NCBI GenBank assembly: GCA_945834545.1
Contig: CAMAHO010000003.1
Coordinates: 1 to 36,320 of the forward strand
Origin: an uncultured Lachnospiraceae bacterium
GTDB taxonomy: Bacteria; Bacillota; Clostridia; Lachnospirales; Lachnospiraceae
Direction: 5' to 3'
DNA length: 36,320 bases
A program made the position numbers and the translations under genes. Of this stretch, positions 1-6,662 are shown in pieces (within the stretch, counting starts at the first letter, position 1; each line of letters starts with the position of its first letter). The notes under the pieces are model-generated. The model was not told the DNA's origin. It saw only the letters and a list, made by a program, of their open reading frames with translations, and did not search any database.

Positions 1-717
1 TTCTACTGTTCTAAGGAGAAGTCCATGGCTCATATCGAGGCTGGTGCAAAGAAGGTTGTTATTTCCGCTCCTGCAGGAAACGATCTTCCTACCATCGTTT
101 ACTCTGTAAATGAGAAGACATTGACAAAGGATGACAAGGTTATTTCTGCTGCTTCTTGTACAACAAACTGCCTTGCTCCTATGGCTAAGGCTCTTAACGA
201 TTACGCTCCTATCCAGAGCGGTATCATGAGCACAATTCACGCTTACACCGGTGACCAGATGATTCTTGATGGTCCTCACAGAAAGGGTGACTTAAGAAGA
301 GCTCGTGCAGGTGCTGCAAACATCGTTCCTAACTCTACAGGTGCTGCAAAGGCAATCGGCCTTGTAATTCCTGAGTTGAACGGCAAGTTAATCGGTTCCG
401 CACAGCGTGTTCCTGTTCCTACCGGTTCTACTACAATCCTTACTGCAGTAGTAAAGGGCAAGGATGTTACTAAGGAAGGCATCAACGCAGCTATGAAGGC
501 AGCTTCCAGCGAGTCCTTTGGTTACAACACAGACGAAATTGTTTCTTCTGATGTTATCGGTATGAAGTTTGGTTCTTTATTCGATGCAACCCAGACTATG
601 GTTTCCAAGATTGACGAGGATACTTATCAGGTACAGGTTGTTTCTTGGTATGACAACGAGAACTCTTACACAAGCCAGATGGTTCGTACCATTAAGTACT
701 TCGCTGAGTTGAACTAA
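1..717 (+). CDS. gap: glyceraldehyde-3-phosphate dehydrogenase, 5'-truncated by window edge
   Basis: Type I GAPDH, which oxidises glyceraldehyde 3-phosphate to 1,3-bisphosphoglycerate with NAD in glycolysis. The reading frame is open from base 1 (FYCSKEKSMAHIEAGAKK), so the gene starts upstream and the ATG at 25 is internal; about 100 N-terminal residues of the Rossmann domain are missing. The catalytic cysteine is in SAASCTTNCLAPMAK (codon 157-159). The family signatures STIHAYTGDQ, RRARAGAANIVP and the C-terminal WYDNENSYTSQMV are all present. The visible part is intact and has the codon use of a highly expressed gene. It is followed by a hairpin terminator and then pgk, so it heads a glycolytic cluster. 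Identification is secure; only the start cannot be given. Confidence 0.97.
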   Translation, partial: FYCSKEKSMAHIEAGAKKVVISAPAGNDLPTIVYSVNEKTLTKDDKVISAASCTTNCLAPMAKALNDYAPIQSGIMSTIHAYTGDQMILDGPHRKGDLRRARAGAANIVPNSTGAAKAIGLVIPELNGKLIGSAQRVPVPTGSTTILTAVVKGKDVTKEGINAAMKAASSESFGYNTDEIVSSDVIGMKFGSLFDATQTMVSKIDEDTYQVQVVSWYDNENSYTSQMVRTIKYFAELN

Positions 718-740
718 TTCACTCATAAAAGTGGACTTAG

Positions 741-770
741 GGGTCCGGTCTCTTGGACCGGGCCCTTTCT
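741..770 (+). terminator. intrinsic terminator or attenuator between gap and pgk
   Basis: A 10-bp stem (741-750 with 756-765, one G-T wobble) closes a 5-nt loop and is followed by TTTCT. It lies 23 nt after the gap stop codon and about 45 nt before the pgk start. I found no convincing promoter between the stem and pgk, so it may be a partial terminator that sets the ratio of gap to pgk transcript. Confidence 0.75.
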
Positions 771-814
771 CTATTGAAACCAAGCGTATTTATATATTTA
801 TGGAGGATGATATA

Positions 815-2038
815 ATGAGTCTGAACAAGAAATCTGTTGATGATATCAACGCAAAGGGAAAAAGAGTATTAGTCAGATGTGACTTCAACGTTCCTTTAAA
901 GGATGGCGTAATCACTGACGAAACCCGTATCGTAGCAGCGCTGCCTACCATTCAGAAATTGATCAATGATGGTGGTAAGGTGATTCTTTGCTCTCATTTG
1001 GGCAAGGTTAAGGAAGGACCTAATGAGAAAGAATCTCTTGCACCTGTAGCAAAGAGACTTTCTGAGAAGCTTGGCAAGGAGGTTGTATTCGTTTCTGATT
1101 ACAACGTTACCGGCGAAGCTGCAACTGCAGCAGTAGCAGCTATGAAGGAAGGAGATGTGGTTCTTCTTCAGAATACCCGTTTCCGTGGAAAAGAAGAGAC
1201 CAAGAATGGTGAGGAATTCTCTAAGGAGCTTGCAGACCTTGCAGACCTTTATGTTTGCGATGCCTTTGGTTCTTCCCACAGAGCACATGCATCTGTAGAG
1301 GGTGTTACAAAGTTCATCACTGCTAAGGGTGGCGAGAATGTGGTTGGTTACTTAATGCAGAAGGAAATCAATTTCCTGGGCAATGCAGTTGAGAATCCAG
1401 TAAGACCTTTCGTTGCAATTCTTGGTGGTGCTAAGGTTGCTGATAAGTTGAATGTTATTTCAAACCTTCTTGAGAAGTGCGATACCTTAATCATTGGTGG
1501 TGGTATGGCATATACCTTCCTAAAGGCACAGGGTTACGAAATTGGTAAGTCTCTTGTAGACAATGAGAAGATTGACTACTGTAAGGAAATGATGGCTAAG
1601 GCTGAGAAGCTTGGCAAGAAGCTTGTGCTTCCTGTAGATTCCGTTACCATCGCAGATTTCCCCAATCCTATTGATGCACCTGTTGAGGTTGAGGTATATG
1701 ATGTTAACAATATGCCTGCTGACAGAGAGGGCTGTGATATCGGACCTAAGTCCCAGGCAATGTTTGCAGAGGCTGTTAAGTCTGCTAAGACGGTTGTTTG
1801 GAACGGACCTATGGGCGTATTTGAGAATCCTACTCTTGCAGCCGGTACAATTGCAGTAGCGAAGGCTCTTGCTGAAACCGATGCTACTACAATCATTGGT
1901 GGTGGTGACTCTGCCGCAGCTGTAAACCAGCTTGGCTTTGGCGATAAGATGAGCCATATCTCTACCGGTGGTGGTGCTTCCCTTGAGTTCTTAGAGGGCA
2001 AGGAGCTTCCCGGTGTAGCAGCAGCTGACAATAAATAA
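815..2038 (+). CDS. pgk: phosphoglycerate kinase
   Basis: Transfers the phosphate of 1,3-bisphosphoglycerate to ADP, the first ATP-forming step of glycolysis. The start at 815 was chosen because GGAGGA at 802-807 sits 7 nt upstream and because the protein then begins MSLNKKSVDD, in register with the family; the frame stays open further upstream only because the gap terminator happens to lack stops. The product is 407 residues, close to the usual 390-400. RCDFNVPL (about residues 21-28) is the substrate-binding signature, and IGGGDSAAA near residue 365 belongs to the nucleotide-binding domain. It is downstream of gap and 29 nt upstream of tpiA, giving a gap-pgk-tpiA cluster. Nothing appears broken. 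Confidence 0.97.
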   Translation: MSLNKKSVDDINAKGKRVLVRCDFNVPLKDGVITDETRIVAALPTIQKLINDGGKVILCSHLGKVKEGPNEKESLAPVAKRLSEKLGKEVVFVSDYNVTGEAATAAVAAMKEGDVVLLQNTRFRGKEETKNGEEFSKELADLADLYVCDAFGSSHRAHASVEGVTKFITAKGGENVVGYLMQKEINFLGNAVENPVRPFVAILGGAKVADKLNVISNLLEKCDTLIIGGGMAYTFLKAQGYEIGKSLVDNEKIDYCKEMMAKAEKLGKKLVLPVDSVTIADFPNPIDAPVEVEVYDVNNMPADREGCDIGPKSQAMFAEAVKSAKTVVWNGPMGVFENPTLAAGTIAVAKALAETDATTIIGGGDSAAAVNQLGFGDKMSHISTGGGASLEFLEGKELPGVAAADNK

Positions 2039-2067
2039 ACAGCGTGAAAAGGTAAGGAGAAACCAAA

Positions 2068-2817
2068 ATGGCAAGAAAGAAAATCATTGCCGGAAACTGG
2101 AAGATGAACATGACTCCCAGTCAGGCGGTTGCACTTTGTGCAGAATTAAAGGATTTGGTAAAGAACGAAGAGGTAGATGTAGTATACTGCGTACCTGCAA
2201 TTGATATTGTACCTGTTGTAGAAGCTGTAAAGGGCACAAATGTACAGGTTGGTGCTGAGAATATGTACTTCGAGGAGAAGGGTGCGTATACCGGTGAAAT
2301 CAGCGCAGAAATGCTTCTGGATGCTGGGGTTAAGTATGTGATCATTGGCCACTCTGAGAGAAGAGACTACTTCAAGGAGGATGACGCTCTTCTGAACAAG
2401 AAGGTAAAGAAGGCAATCGAGAAAGGATTAACTCCTATTCTTTGCTGTGGAGAATCCCTTGAGCAGAGAGAGATGGGCGTTACCATGGATTGGATACGTT
2501 TCCAGATTAAGTCCGACCTGGTAGAAGTCACTGCTGACCAGGTAAAGGATATCGTTATCGCATATGAGCCAATCTGGGCTATCGGTACCGGTAAGACAGC
2601 TACCACTGAGCAGGCTGAGGAAGTATGTAAGGGCATTCGTGAGTGCATTAAAGAGATGTACGACGAGGCTACTGCAGAAGCAGTTCGCATCCAGTACGGC
2701 GGCTCTGTAAATGCAGGCAATGCTGCTGAGCTTTTCGCACAGCCTGACATTGATGGCGGCCTTGTAGGCGGCGCTTCCTTGAAGGCTGACTTTGGCAAAA
2801 TTGTTTGCTACAAATAG
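2068..2817 (+). CDS. tpiA: triosephosphate isomerase
   Basis: Interconverts dihydroxyacetone phosphate and glyceraldehyde 3-phosphate. The product has 249 residues, normal for a TIM barrel. Catalytic residues are visible: Lys in NWKMN near the N-terminus, His95 in IIGHSERR and Glu167 in AYEPIWAIGTGK. The phosphate-gripping YGGSV and GGLVGGASL loops close the barrel. An AAGGAGA ribosome binding site precedes the ATG. It ends the glycolytic cluster and is followed by a strong terminator, so gap, pgk and tpiA are probably one regulated unit. No gpmI or eno follows. Confidence 0.97.
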   Translation: MARKKIIAGNWKMNMTPSQAVALCAELKDLVKNEEVDVVYCVPAIDIVPVVEAVKGTNVQVGAENMYFEEKGAYTGEISAEMLLDAGVKYVIIGHSERRDYFKEDDALLNKKVKKAIEKGLTPILCCGESLEQREMGVTMDWIRFQIKSDLVEVTADQVKDIVIAYEPIWAIGTGKTATTEQAEEVCKGIRECIKEMYDEATAEAVRIQYGGSVNAGNAAELFAQPDIDGGLVGGASLKADFGKIVCYK

Positions 2818-2880
2818 AATAAGCTCTAACTTATCTAATAGTGATTCATATGGAGCTGTGTAATCAACTTTCATAAAAAA

Positions 2881-2913
2881 GCCTCTGCTGCATACTATGT
2901 GGCAGGGGTTTTT
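2881..2913 (+). terminator. intrinsic terminator after tpiA
   Basis: A long imperfect stem (GCCTCTGC on the left, GCAGGGG on the right, extended inward through wobble pairs) is followed by five T residues. An A-run precedes the left arm, so it could act in both directions. It lies about 65 nt past the tpiA stop. Confidence 0.8.
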
Positions 2914-2939
2914 CTTGAGTTGGGGAGCCACGGTGGACA

Positions 2940-2978
2940 GGGGACAGTGGAGACAGGTCCATTTGACCCGCTGTCCCC
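2940..2978. repeat. dispersed palindromic repeat, copy 1
   Basis: GGGGACAG at 2940-2947 and CTGTCCCC at 2971-2978 form a perfect 8-bp outer stem. Inside lies the core GACAGGTCCATTTGACCC, itself with a GGTC/GACC dyad. The same core recurs at 4911-4934 with two differences. It is noncoding and has the look of a REP-like or small MITE-type repeat. Whether it recurs genome-wide cannot be seen here. Confidence 0.65.
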
Positions 2979-2991
2979 CCTATTGTATAAT
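2963..2991 (+). promoter_or_regulatory. sigma-A-type promoter for the zinc-ribbon/TPM pair
   Basis: TTGACC (2963-2968), a 17-nt spacer and a perfect TATAAT (2986-2991). The start of transcription would be near 2998, about 45 nt before the ATG at 3043. The -35 box lies inside the dispersed repeat. Confidence 0.65.
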
Positions 2992-3042
2992 TCAAGAGTG
3001 TATGCTATTCTAGAAATATCAAAAAGGGGAAGGAGAAAAAGC

Positions 3043-4035
3043 ATGATTTTTACCTGTACAAATTGTGAAGGCAATATGGTCTACAGCCCGGAAAAGAAAG
3101 TGATGTTTTGCCCTTACTGTGAAAGCCAGGGGAGTCAGGAAAAGAGACATGTGAATGTGGGCAATCTGACTAAATTTTGCCCGAATTGTGGCGGTGAGAT
3201 AGCGATTGGGGAGCATGACAGTGCAATGCAATGCCCCTATTGTGATAATTACATTATTCAGGATGCCAGGATAGAAGAGCCCTTCAAGCCGGATTATGTT
3301 GTTCCGTTTAAGATGGGAAAGGAAACGATGAAGAAGAGGTTCAAGGAGCATTTTAGGAAGTTTCGTTTTGCACCTACCGATTTTCTGACGGAGACAAGAC
3401 TGAACAGTATTCAGGGATGGTATGTTCCGTTTTGGTTCTATGATTATGATACCCGGTGTACCTTAAAAGGCGAGGGGACGAAGGTGAGAAGCTGGACCAA
3501 CGGGAATATGAGTTATACGGAAACTTCCTATTATGATGTGGCCAGAATCATAGATATTCCTTACAATAAGATTCCTGCGGATGCTTCCGTGCAGATGCCG
3601 GACGATGTGATGGATCTCATGGAGCCATACAATTATCAGGAGATGGAAACTTTTCAACCGGAGTTTTTGTCCGGATTTCACGGTGAAAAATACAATATGA
3701 CTGCAGAAACTTTGGGCGGAAGAGCCAGAGAGAAAATGGAGAAGAGTGCTAAGGAATATCTTCGTTCTACCTGTGCTGGGTATGCTTCCTTTAGCAAAAA
3801 TCAGGAAACAGTGGATATCACCGGCTCGAAGATTTCCTATGGTCTTCTGCCGGTTTGGAGATATCTGTATGAGTATAACGGAAAGGAGTATCCTTTCTAT
3901 GTGAATGGTCAGACCGGGAAGATAGTTGGGACAGCTCCGATTTCCAAAAAGAAGGTTTGTGCGTATTCTATTACCTTTGGGGCACTGGTCACCTTGTTGT
4001 TAGGCATATTGAATTTGTATGCCATGTTGAGTTAG
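3043..4035 (+). CDS. membrane-anchored zinc-ribbon protein of unknown function
   Basis: The start at 3043 has an AAGGAG site just upstream; the in-frame ATG at 2899 lies before the promoter and is rejected. The 330-residue product opens with two CxxC zinc ribbons: Cys5/Cys8 with Cys23/Cys26, and Cys46/Cys49 with Cys64/Cys67. A central region of about 200 residues rich in Tyr and Trp follows (YVPFWFYDYDTR, LLPVWRYLYEY, YPFYVNGQTGKIVG), then one C-terminal membrane helix at about 307-328. Proteins of this build are often labelled TFIIB-type zinc ribbon or even PriA-like, on the ribbons alone; nothing here supports a helicase. The next gene, 20 nt on, encodes a TPM-domain membrane protein, a pairing that I recall from other Clostridia. 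I infer a cell-envelope or membrane quality-control role, but the function is unknown. Confidence 0.8.
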   Translation: MIFTCTNCEGNMVYSPEKKVMFCPYCESQGSQEKRHVNVGNLTKFCPNCGGEIAIGEHDSAMQCPYCDNYIIQDARIEEPFKPDYVVPFKMGKETMKKRFKEHFRKFRFAPTDFLTETRLNSIQGWYVPFWFYDYDTRCTLKGEGTKVRSWTNGNMSYTETSYYDVARIIDIPYNKIPADASVQMPDDVMDLMEPYNYQEMETFQPEFLSGFHGEKYNMTAETLGGRAREKMEKSAKEYLRSTCAGYASFSKNQETVDITGSKISYGLLPVWRYLYEYNGKEYPFYVNGQTGKIVGTAPISKKKVCAYSITFGALVTLLLGILNLYAMLS

Positions 4036-4055
4036 ATTTGGAAGGGAGTGAGTCT

Positions 4056-4892
4056 ATGAATAATGAAATCAAAAAAACGGCCATCCTTCAATATCTTTCC
4101 TATTTCAAAATATGGTTTATCATCCTGCTTTTCTTTATCGGAGGTTTGATAGTCTACCTGACAAATCGGAAAAACCAGACATCCATCAATTCCAATGCGC
4201 CTCAGGAGAGAGTGTATGATTACGCCGATGTTTTAACACTTGAGGAGGAAGAACTGTTAAGACAGCAGATTCAGGACAGTGAGTCCAAGTATGGAATACA
4301 TATCGTATTGGTGACGGAAAACAAGTATATACCTGTAGGTGAGGAATACTTAGCCAGAGATATTGCGGATGATTTCTACGATACGAATAATTACGGATAT
4401 AACAGAATCCATGGAGATGGTCTGTTGCTGTATGATTTCTGTGCCGGAAAGGGAGACAGCTATGCCTGGCTTTCCACCTGTGGCAAGGTAGAGAACAAAT
4501 TCAGTACAGACGATATTGATAGTGTTCTTGACGAAGTGTACGATTCCAATTACAGCTGTTATGCGAATGCAATCAGACGGGCTTGTGATATTGTTTCCGA
4601 TGATGGTATCTTGGGAAATCCGATTTTGTTCCCCATTATTTTGGTAATCGGTATTGTGTCGGGACTTGTCTTTGCCGGCGTAAACTCTGTACAAAAAAAG
4701 GCTCAGGTAACTACTAATAACAGGACCTACCTTTCGGATACTCCTAAAATTACTTACCAGAAGGATCAGTACTTGAGAAAGCATGTAACCTCCAGAAAGA
4801 TTGAGACCAGCAGTGGTGGCGGCGGTGGCGGAGGAGGCCATCACGTCAGCAGAAGCGGAGTCAGTCACGGCGGTGGAGGAAGAAGACACTAG
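4056..4892 (+). CDS. TPM domain membrane protein (YgcG-like)
   Basis: The start at 4056 follows GGAAGGGAGTG. The 278-residue product has an N-terminal membrane helix (about 17-36), a TPM domain (about 50-165) recognisable by RVYDYADVLT near its start, YGIHIVLVTE and DGLLLYDF, a second helix (about 189-210, LFPIILVIGIVSGLVFAGV) and a tail of eight glycines followed by HH and further GGGG and HH/RRH residues. TPM domains occur in bacterial YgcG and in plant TLP18.3, where a phosphatase or photosystem repair role was proposed; the bacterial role is unsettled. Unlike the usual SSGGGGF tail of YgcG proteins, this one is basic and His-containing. It is co-transcribed with the zinc-ribbon gene, and the two products probably act together at the membrane. 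Confidence 0.85.
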   Translation: MNNEIKKTAILQYLSYFKIWFIILLFFIGGLIVYLTNRKNQTSINSNAPQERVYDYADVLTLEEEELLRQQIQDSESKYGIHIVLVTENKYIPVGEEYLARDIADDFYDTNNYGYNRIHGDGLLLYDFCAGKGDSYAWLSTCGKVENKFSTDDIDSVLDEVYDSNYSCYANAIRRACDIVSDDGILGNPILFPIILVIGIVSGLVFAGVNSVQKKAQVTTNNRTYLSDTPKITYQKDQYLRKHVTSRKIETSSGGGGGGGGHHVSRSGVSHGGGGRRH

Positions 4893-4910
4893 GGTTGACA
4901 AGGGGGACAA

Positions 4911-4934
4911 GTGGGGACAGGTCCATATGACCCC
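4911..4934. repeat. dispersed palindromic repeat, copy 2 (shorter)
   Basis: The core GACAGGTCCATATGACCC matches copy 1 at 2948-2970 except for the loop base and one stem-side base. The GGTC/GACC dyad is kept, but the outer CTGTCCCC arm is missing. It begins 18 nt after the TPM gene stop and ends 21 nt before the rpsT -35 box. The two copies bracket the zinc-ribbon/TPM pair. Confidence 0.6.
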
Positions 4935-4955
4935 AGAAACTGAAGTAAAAAAAGC

Positions 4956-4984
4956 TTGACAAGATCAAACTTATTACCTATACT
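4956..4984 (+). promoter_or_regulatory. sigma-A-type promoter for rpsT
   Basis: A perfect TTGACA (4956-4961), a 17-nt spacer and TATACT (4979-4984). It is one of the strongest promoters in the window, as expected for a ribosomal protein gene. The predicted start near 4991 leaves a leader of about 85 nt. Confidence 0.8.
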
Positions 4985-4997
4985 GTAACAGTATGTT

Positions 4998-5026
4998 TAC
5001 GTTAGCCACCGTGTCTTGCTAACGTA
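4998..5026 (+). promoter_or_regulatory. hairpin in the rpsT 5' leader
   Basis: TACGTTAGC (4998-5006) pairs perfectly with GCTAACGTA (5018-5026), a 9-bp stem with an 11-nt loop. It begins a few nucleotides after the predicted start of transcription and lies 36 nt before the ribosome binding site. There is no T-run, so it is not a terminator; it could stabilise the message or serve in control by S20. Confidence 0.5.
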
Positions 5027-5075
5027 TGCTGATAAATTGATATTTAGAATGTATACAAAATGGAGGTGTACTACT

Positions 5076-5339
5076 TTGGCTAACATTAAATCTGCTAAGA
5101 AGAGAATTTTGGTTAACCGTACCAAGGCTGAGAGAAACAAAGCTATCAAGTCCAGCGTAAAGACCGCTATTAAGAAGGTTTTCGCTACAATTGAAGCTGG
5201 TGATAAGAAGGCAGCTGAGGCAGAGCTTACAGCAGCTATCAAGACTATCGAGATGGCTGGTTCCAAGGGTGTTTACCACAAGAACAATGTAGCTCGTAAG
5301 GTTTCCCGTATTTCCAAAGCCGTAAACGAGATGGCATAA
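5076..5339 (+). CDS. rpsT: 30S ribosomal protein S20
   Basis: S20 is a primary 16S rRNA-binding protein. The start is the TTG at 5076, with GGAGGTG at 5062-5068 in front. From there the 87-residue product begins MANIKSAKKRIL, which is the exact family N-terminus; the in-frame ATG at 5016 would add 20 unrelated residues and lies in the leader. The protein is rich in Lys, Arg and Ala, as S20 is, and ends SKAVNEMA. Escherichia coli rpsT also starts with UUG, which is part of its autogenous translational control, so a poor start may be functional here too. The gene has its own promoter and terminator and therefore stands alone transcriptionally. Confidence 0.96.
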   Translation: MANIKSAKKRILVNRTKAERNKAIKSSVKTAIKKVFATIEAGDKKAAEAELTAAIKTIEMAGSKGVYHKNNVARKVSRISKAVNEMA

Positions 5340-5361
5340 ATAAAAAGAAAGATAAGAAAAG

Positions 5362-5400
5362 GAGAAGCATCTGCAACCGTCATGCAGATGCTTCTCTTTT
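5362..5400 (+). terminator. intrinsic terminator after rpsT
   Basis: A perfect 14-bp stem (5362-5375 with 5383-5396) with a 7-nt loop, followed by TTTT. It starts 22 nt after the rpsT stop. Confidence 0.92.
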
Positions 5401-5408
5401 GTAAAAGC

Positions 5409-5437
5409 GCATAAATGTTCACAACGCTGTATATAAT
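5409..5437 (+). promoter_or_regulatory. possible sigma-E-like sporulation promoter for spoIIP
   Basis: GCATAAAT (5409-5416), a 13-nt spacer and TATATAAT (5430-5437) resemble the Bacillus sigma-E pattern of an ATA-containing -35 and CATACAAT -10. No good sigma-A -35 box stands before this TATAAT. spoIIP is under sporulation sigma factors in Bacillus. The match is imperfect and is inference. Confidence 0.4.
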
Positions 5438-5466
5438 ATCAAGAAGTGATACTGGGGGAACACCGG

Positions 5467-6582
5467 TTGAAGAAACGCATTTTGGTATTCATAACAGCGA
5501 TTTTTTTTGTTTGGCTATTCATTGCTCTTGGCATGCCTAAAATCGTAAAGGAAATATTGTGGAACCGATATTGCCATTGGCTCTATTCGGAGTATCTCCC
5601 GCTTGCCAATAAACTTCCCTCCTACAAGGAGCTGGAGGGGGATTACATAATGGAATCAGAGGGGAAGGAAAGTCAAAAGCAATATGTGCGTCTACAGACA
5701 TTGCAGTTGGCAGAGGAGCTTTTGGAACAAAATCAGAGCTTAGAGGGGGAGGAATCGGAGCCGGAAATAACAGAGGAAATAGAAATGCCGACTCCGATTT
5801 CTATGTTTGTGCCGGGGGACAAGGTGGAAACCATTGAGGATTCCGCGTTATCCGATTATACGGAGCTTGTGAAACAGTTTTATACCATTGATAAAACCAC
5901 GGCAGCCGGGGAGAGCTTGCTGAATGTAGAGGAATTTCATAAGTGGGATTTAAGTATGGAGAAGAATAGCGCAGAGCCACAGATTCTAATTTATCACACC
6001 CATACCAGAGAACGGTATTCGGATTCGGATGGAAGGGATACCGGCGTGGTGGGAGCAGGAGAGCGTTTGGCTGAAATACTCAGAACAGACTACGGGTATC
6101 AGGTGCTTCACTGCTCAGACAGCTTTGACGAACCGGACTATACCAAGGCCTATTCTACAGCCCTGACTGCAGTACAGTCCATTTTGGAGGAGAATCCCAG
6201 CATTCAGGTAATAATAGACCTTCATCGGGATGATTTGCCGGAAAATTATGATAATACAGAGACCATACAAGGAATGGAATGCGCCAGGTTTATGTTTTTT
6301 AACGGCCTTTGCAGAACCAAAAAGACCGGAGAACTGTCCTATCTAAAAAATGAAAATTTGGGCGGAAACCTTGCCTTTTCCTTTGCCTTAGAGAAGAAGG
6401 CCAAGGAGTATTACCCCGGACTTACCCGAAAAATTTACCTGAAAAGCTATCGCTATAATATGCATCTTCGCCCCAGAAGCATCTTGCTGGAATTAGGCTG
6501 TCAGCACAATACCTATGAGGAAGCCTGCAATTCCTGCTATCCCATAGCACATATTCTGGATATGGTGCTTCAGGGAGGGTGA
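5467..6582 (+). CDS. spoIIP: stage II sporulation protein P, cell wall hydrolase
   Basis: SpoIIP is the amidase/endopeptidase that works with SpoIID and SpoIIM to thin septal peptidoglycan and drive engulfment of the forespore. I chose the TTG at 5467 because GGGGGA at 5454-5459 stands 7 nt upstream; a GTG at 5446 in frame has no spaced ribosome binding site. The 371-residue product has an N-terminal membrane anchor (about 4-24), a variable Glu-rich linker, then the SpoIIP domain with ILIYHTHTRERY (His177 and His179), GERLAEILR, VIIDLHRDDLP and a C-terminal ILLELGCQHNTYEEA. It sits between rpsT and lepA, as in Bacillus, except that gpr, the germination protease gene normally between rpsT and spoIIP, is absent. 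Confidence 0.93.
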   Translation: MKKRILVFITAIFFVWLFIALGMPKIVKEILWNRYCHWLYSEYLPLANKLPSYKELEGDYIMESEGKESQKQYVRLQTLQLAEELLEQNQSLEGEESEPEITEEIEMPTPISMFVPGDKVETIEDSALSDYTELVKQFYTIDKTTAAGESLLNVEEFHKWDLSMEKNSAEPQILIYHTHTRERYSDSDGRDTGVVGAGERLAEILRTDYGYQVLHCSDSFDEPDYTKAYSTALTAVQSILEENPSIQVIIDLHRDDLPENYDNTETIQGMECARFMFFNGLCRTKKTGELSYLKNENLGGNLAFSFALEKKAKEYYPGLTRKIYLKSYRYNMHLRPRSILLELGCQHNTYEEACNSCYPIAHILDMVLQGG

Positions 6583-6590
6583 AGGGATTC

Positions 6591-6619
6591 TGGACAAAGC
6601 CTCCTTTTTTTGATACAAT
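6591..6619 (+). promoter_or_regulatory. sigma-A-type promoter for lepA-hemW
   Basis: TGGACA (6591-6596), a 17-nt spacer and TACAAT (6614-6619), about 44 nt before the lepA start. It would separate vegetative lepA-hemW expression from sporulation-specific spoIIP. Confidence 0.6.
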
Positions 6620-6662
6620 CGGTGAGAAAATCAAAAGTATTTTGGAAAAGTGAGGAATCAGG

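Noticed and set aside
1576..2031. 151-residue minus-strand ORF within pgk, and similar antisense ORFs throughout
   Set aside because: They are antisense to strongly conserved genes and show no family motif; high-expression codon use leaves such frames open by chance.
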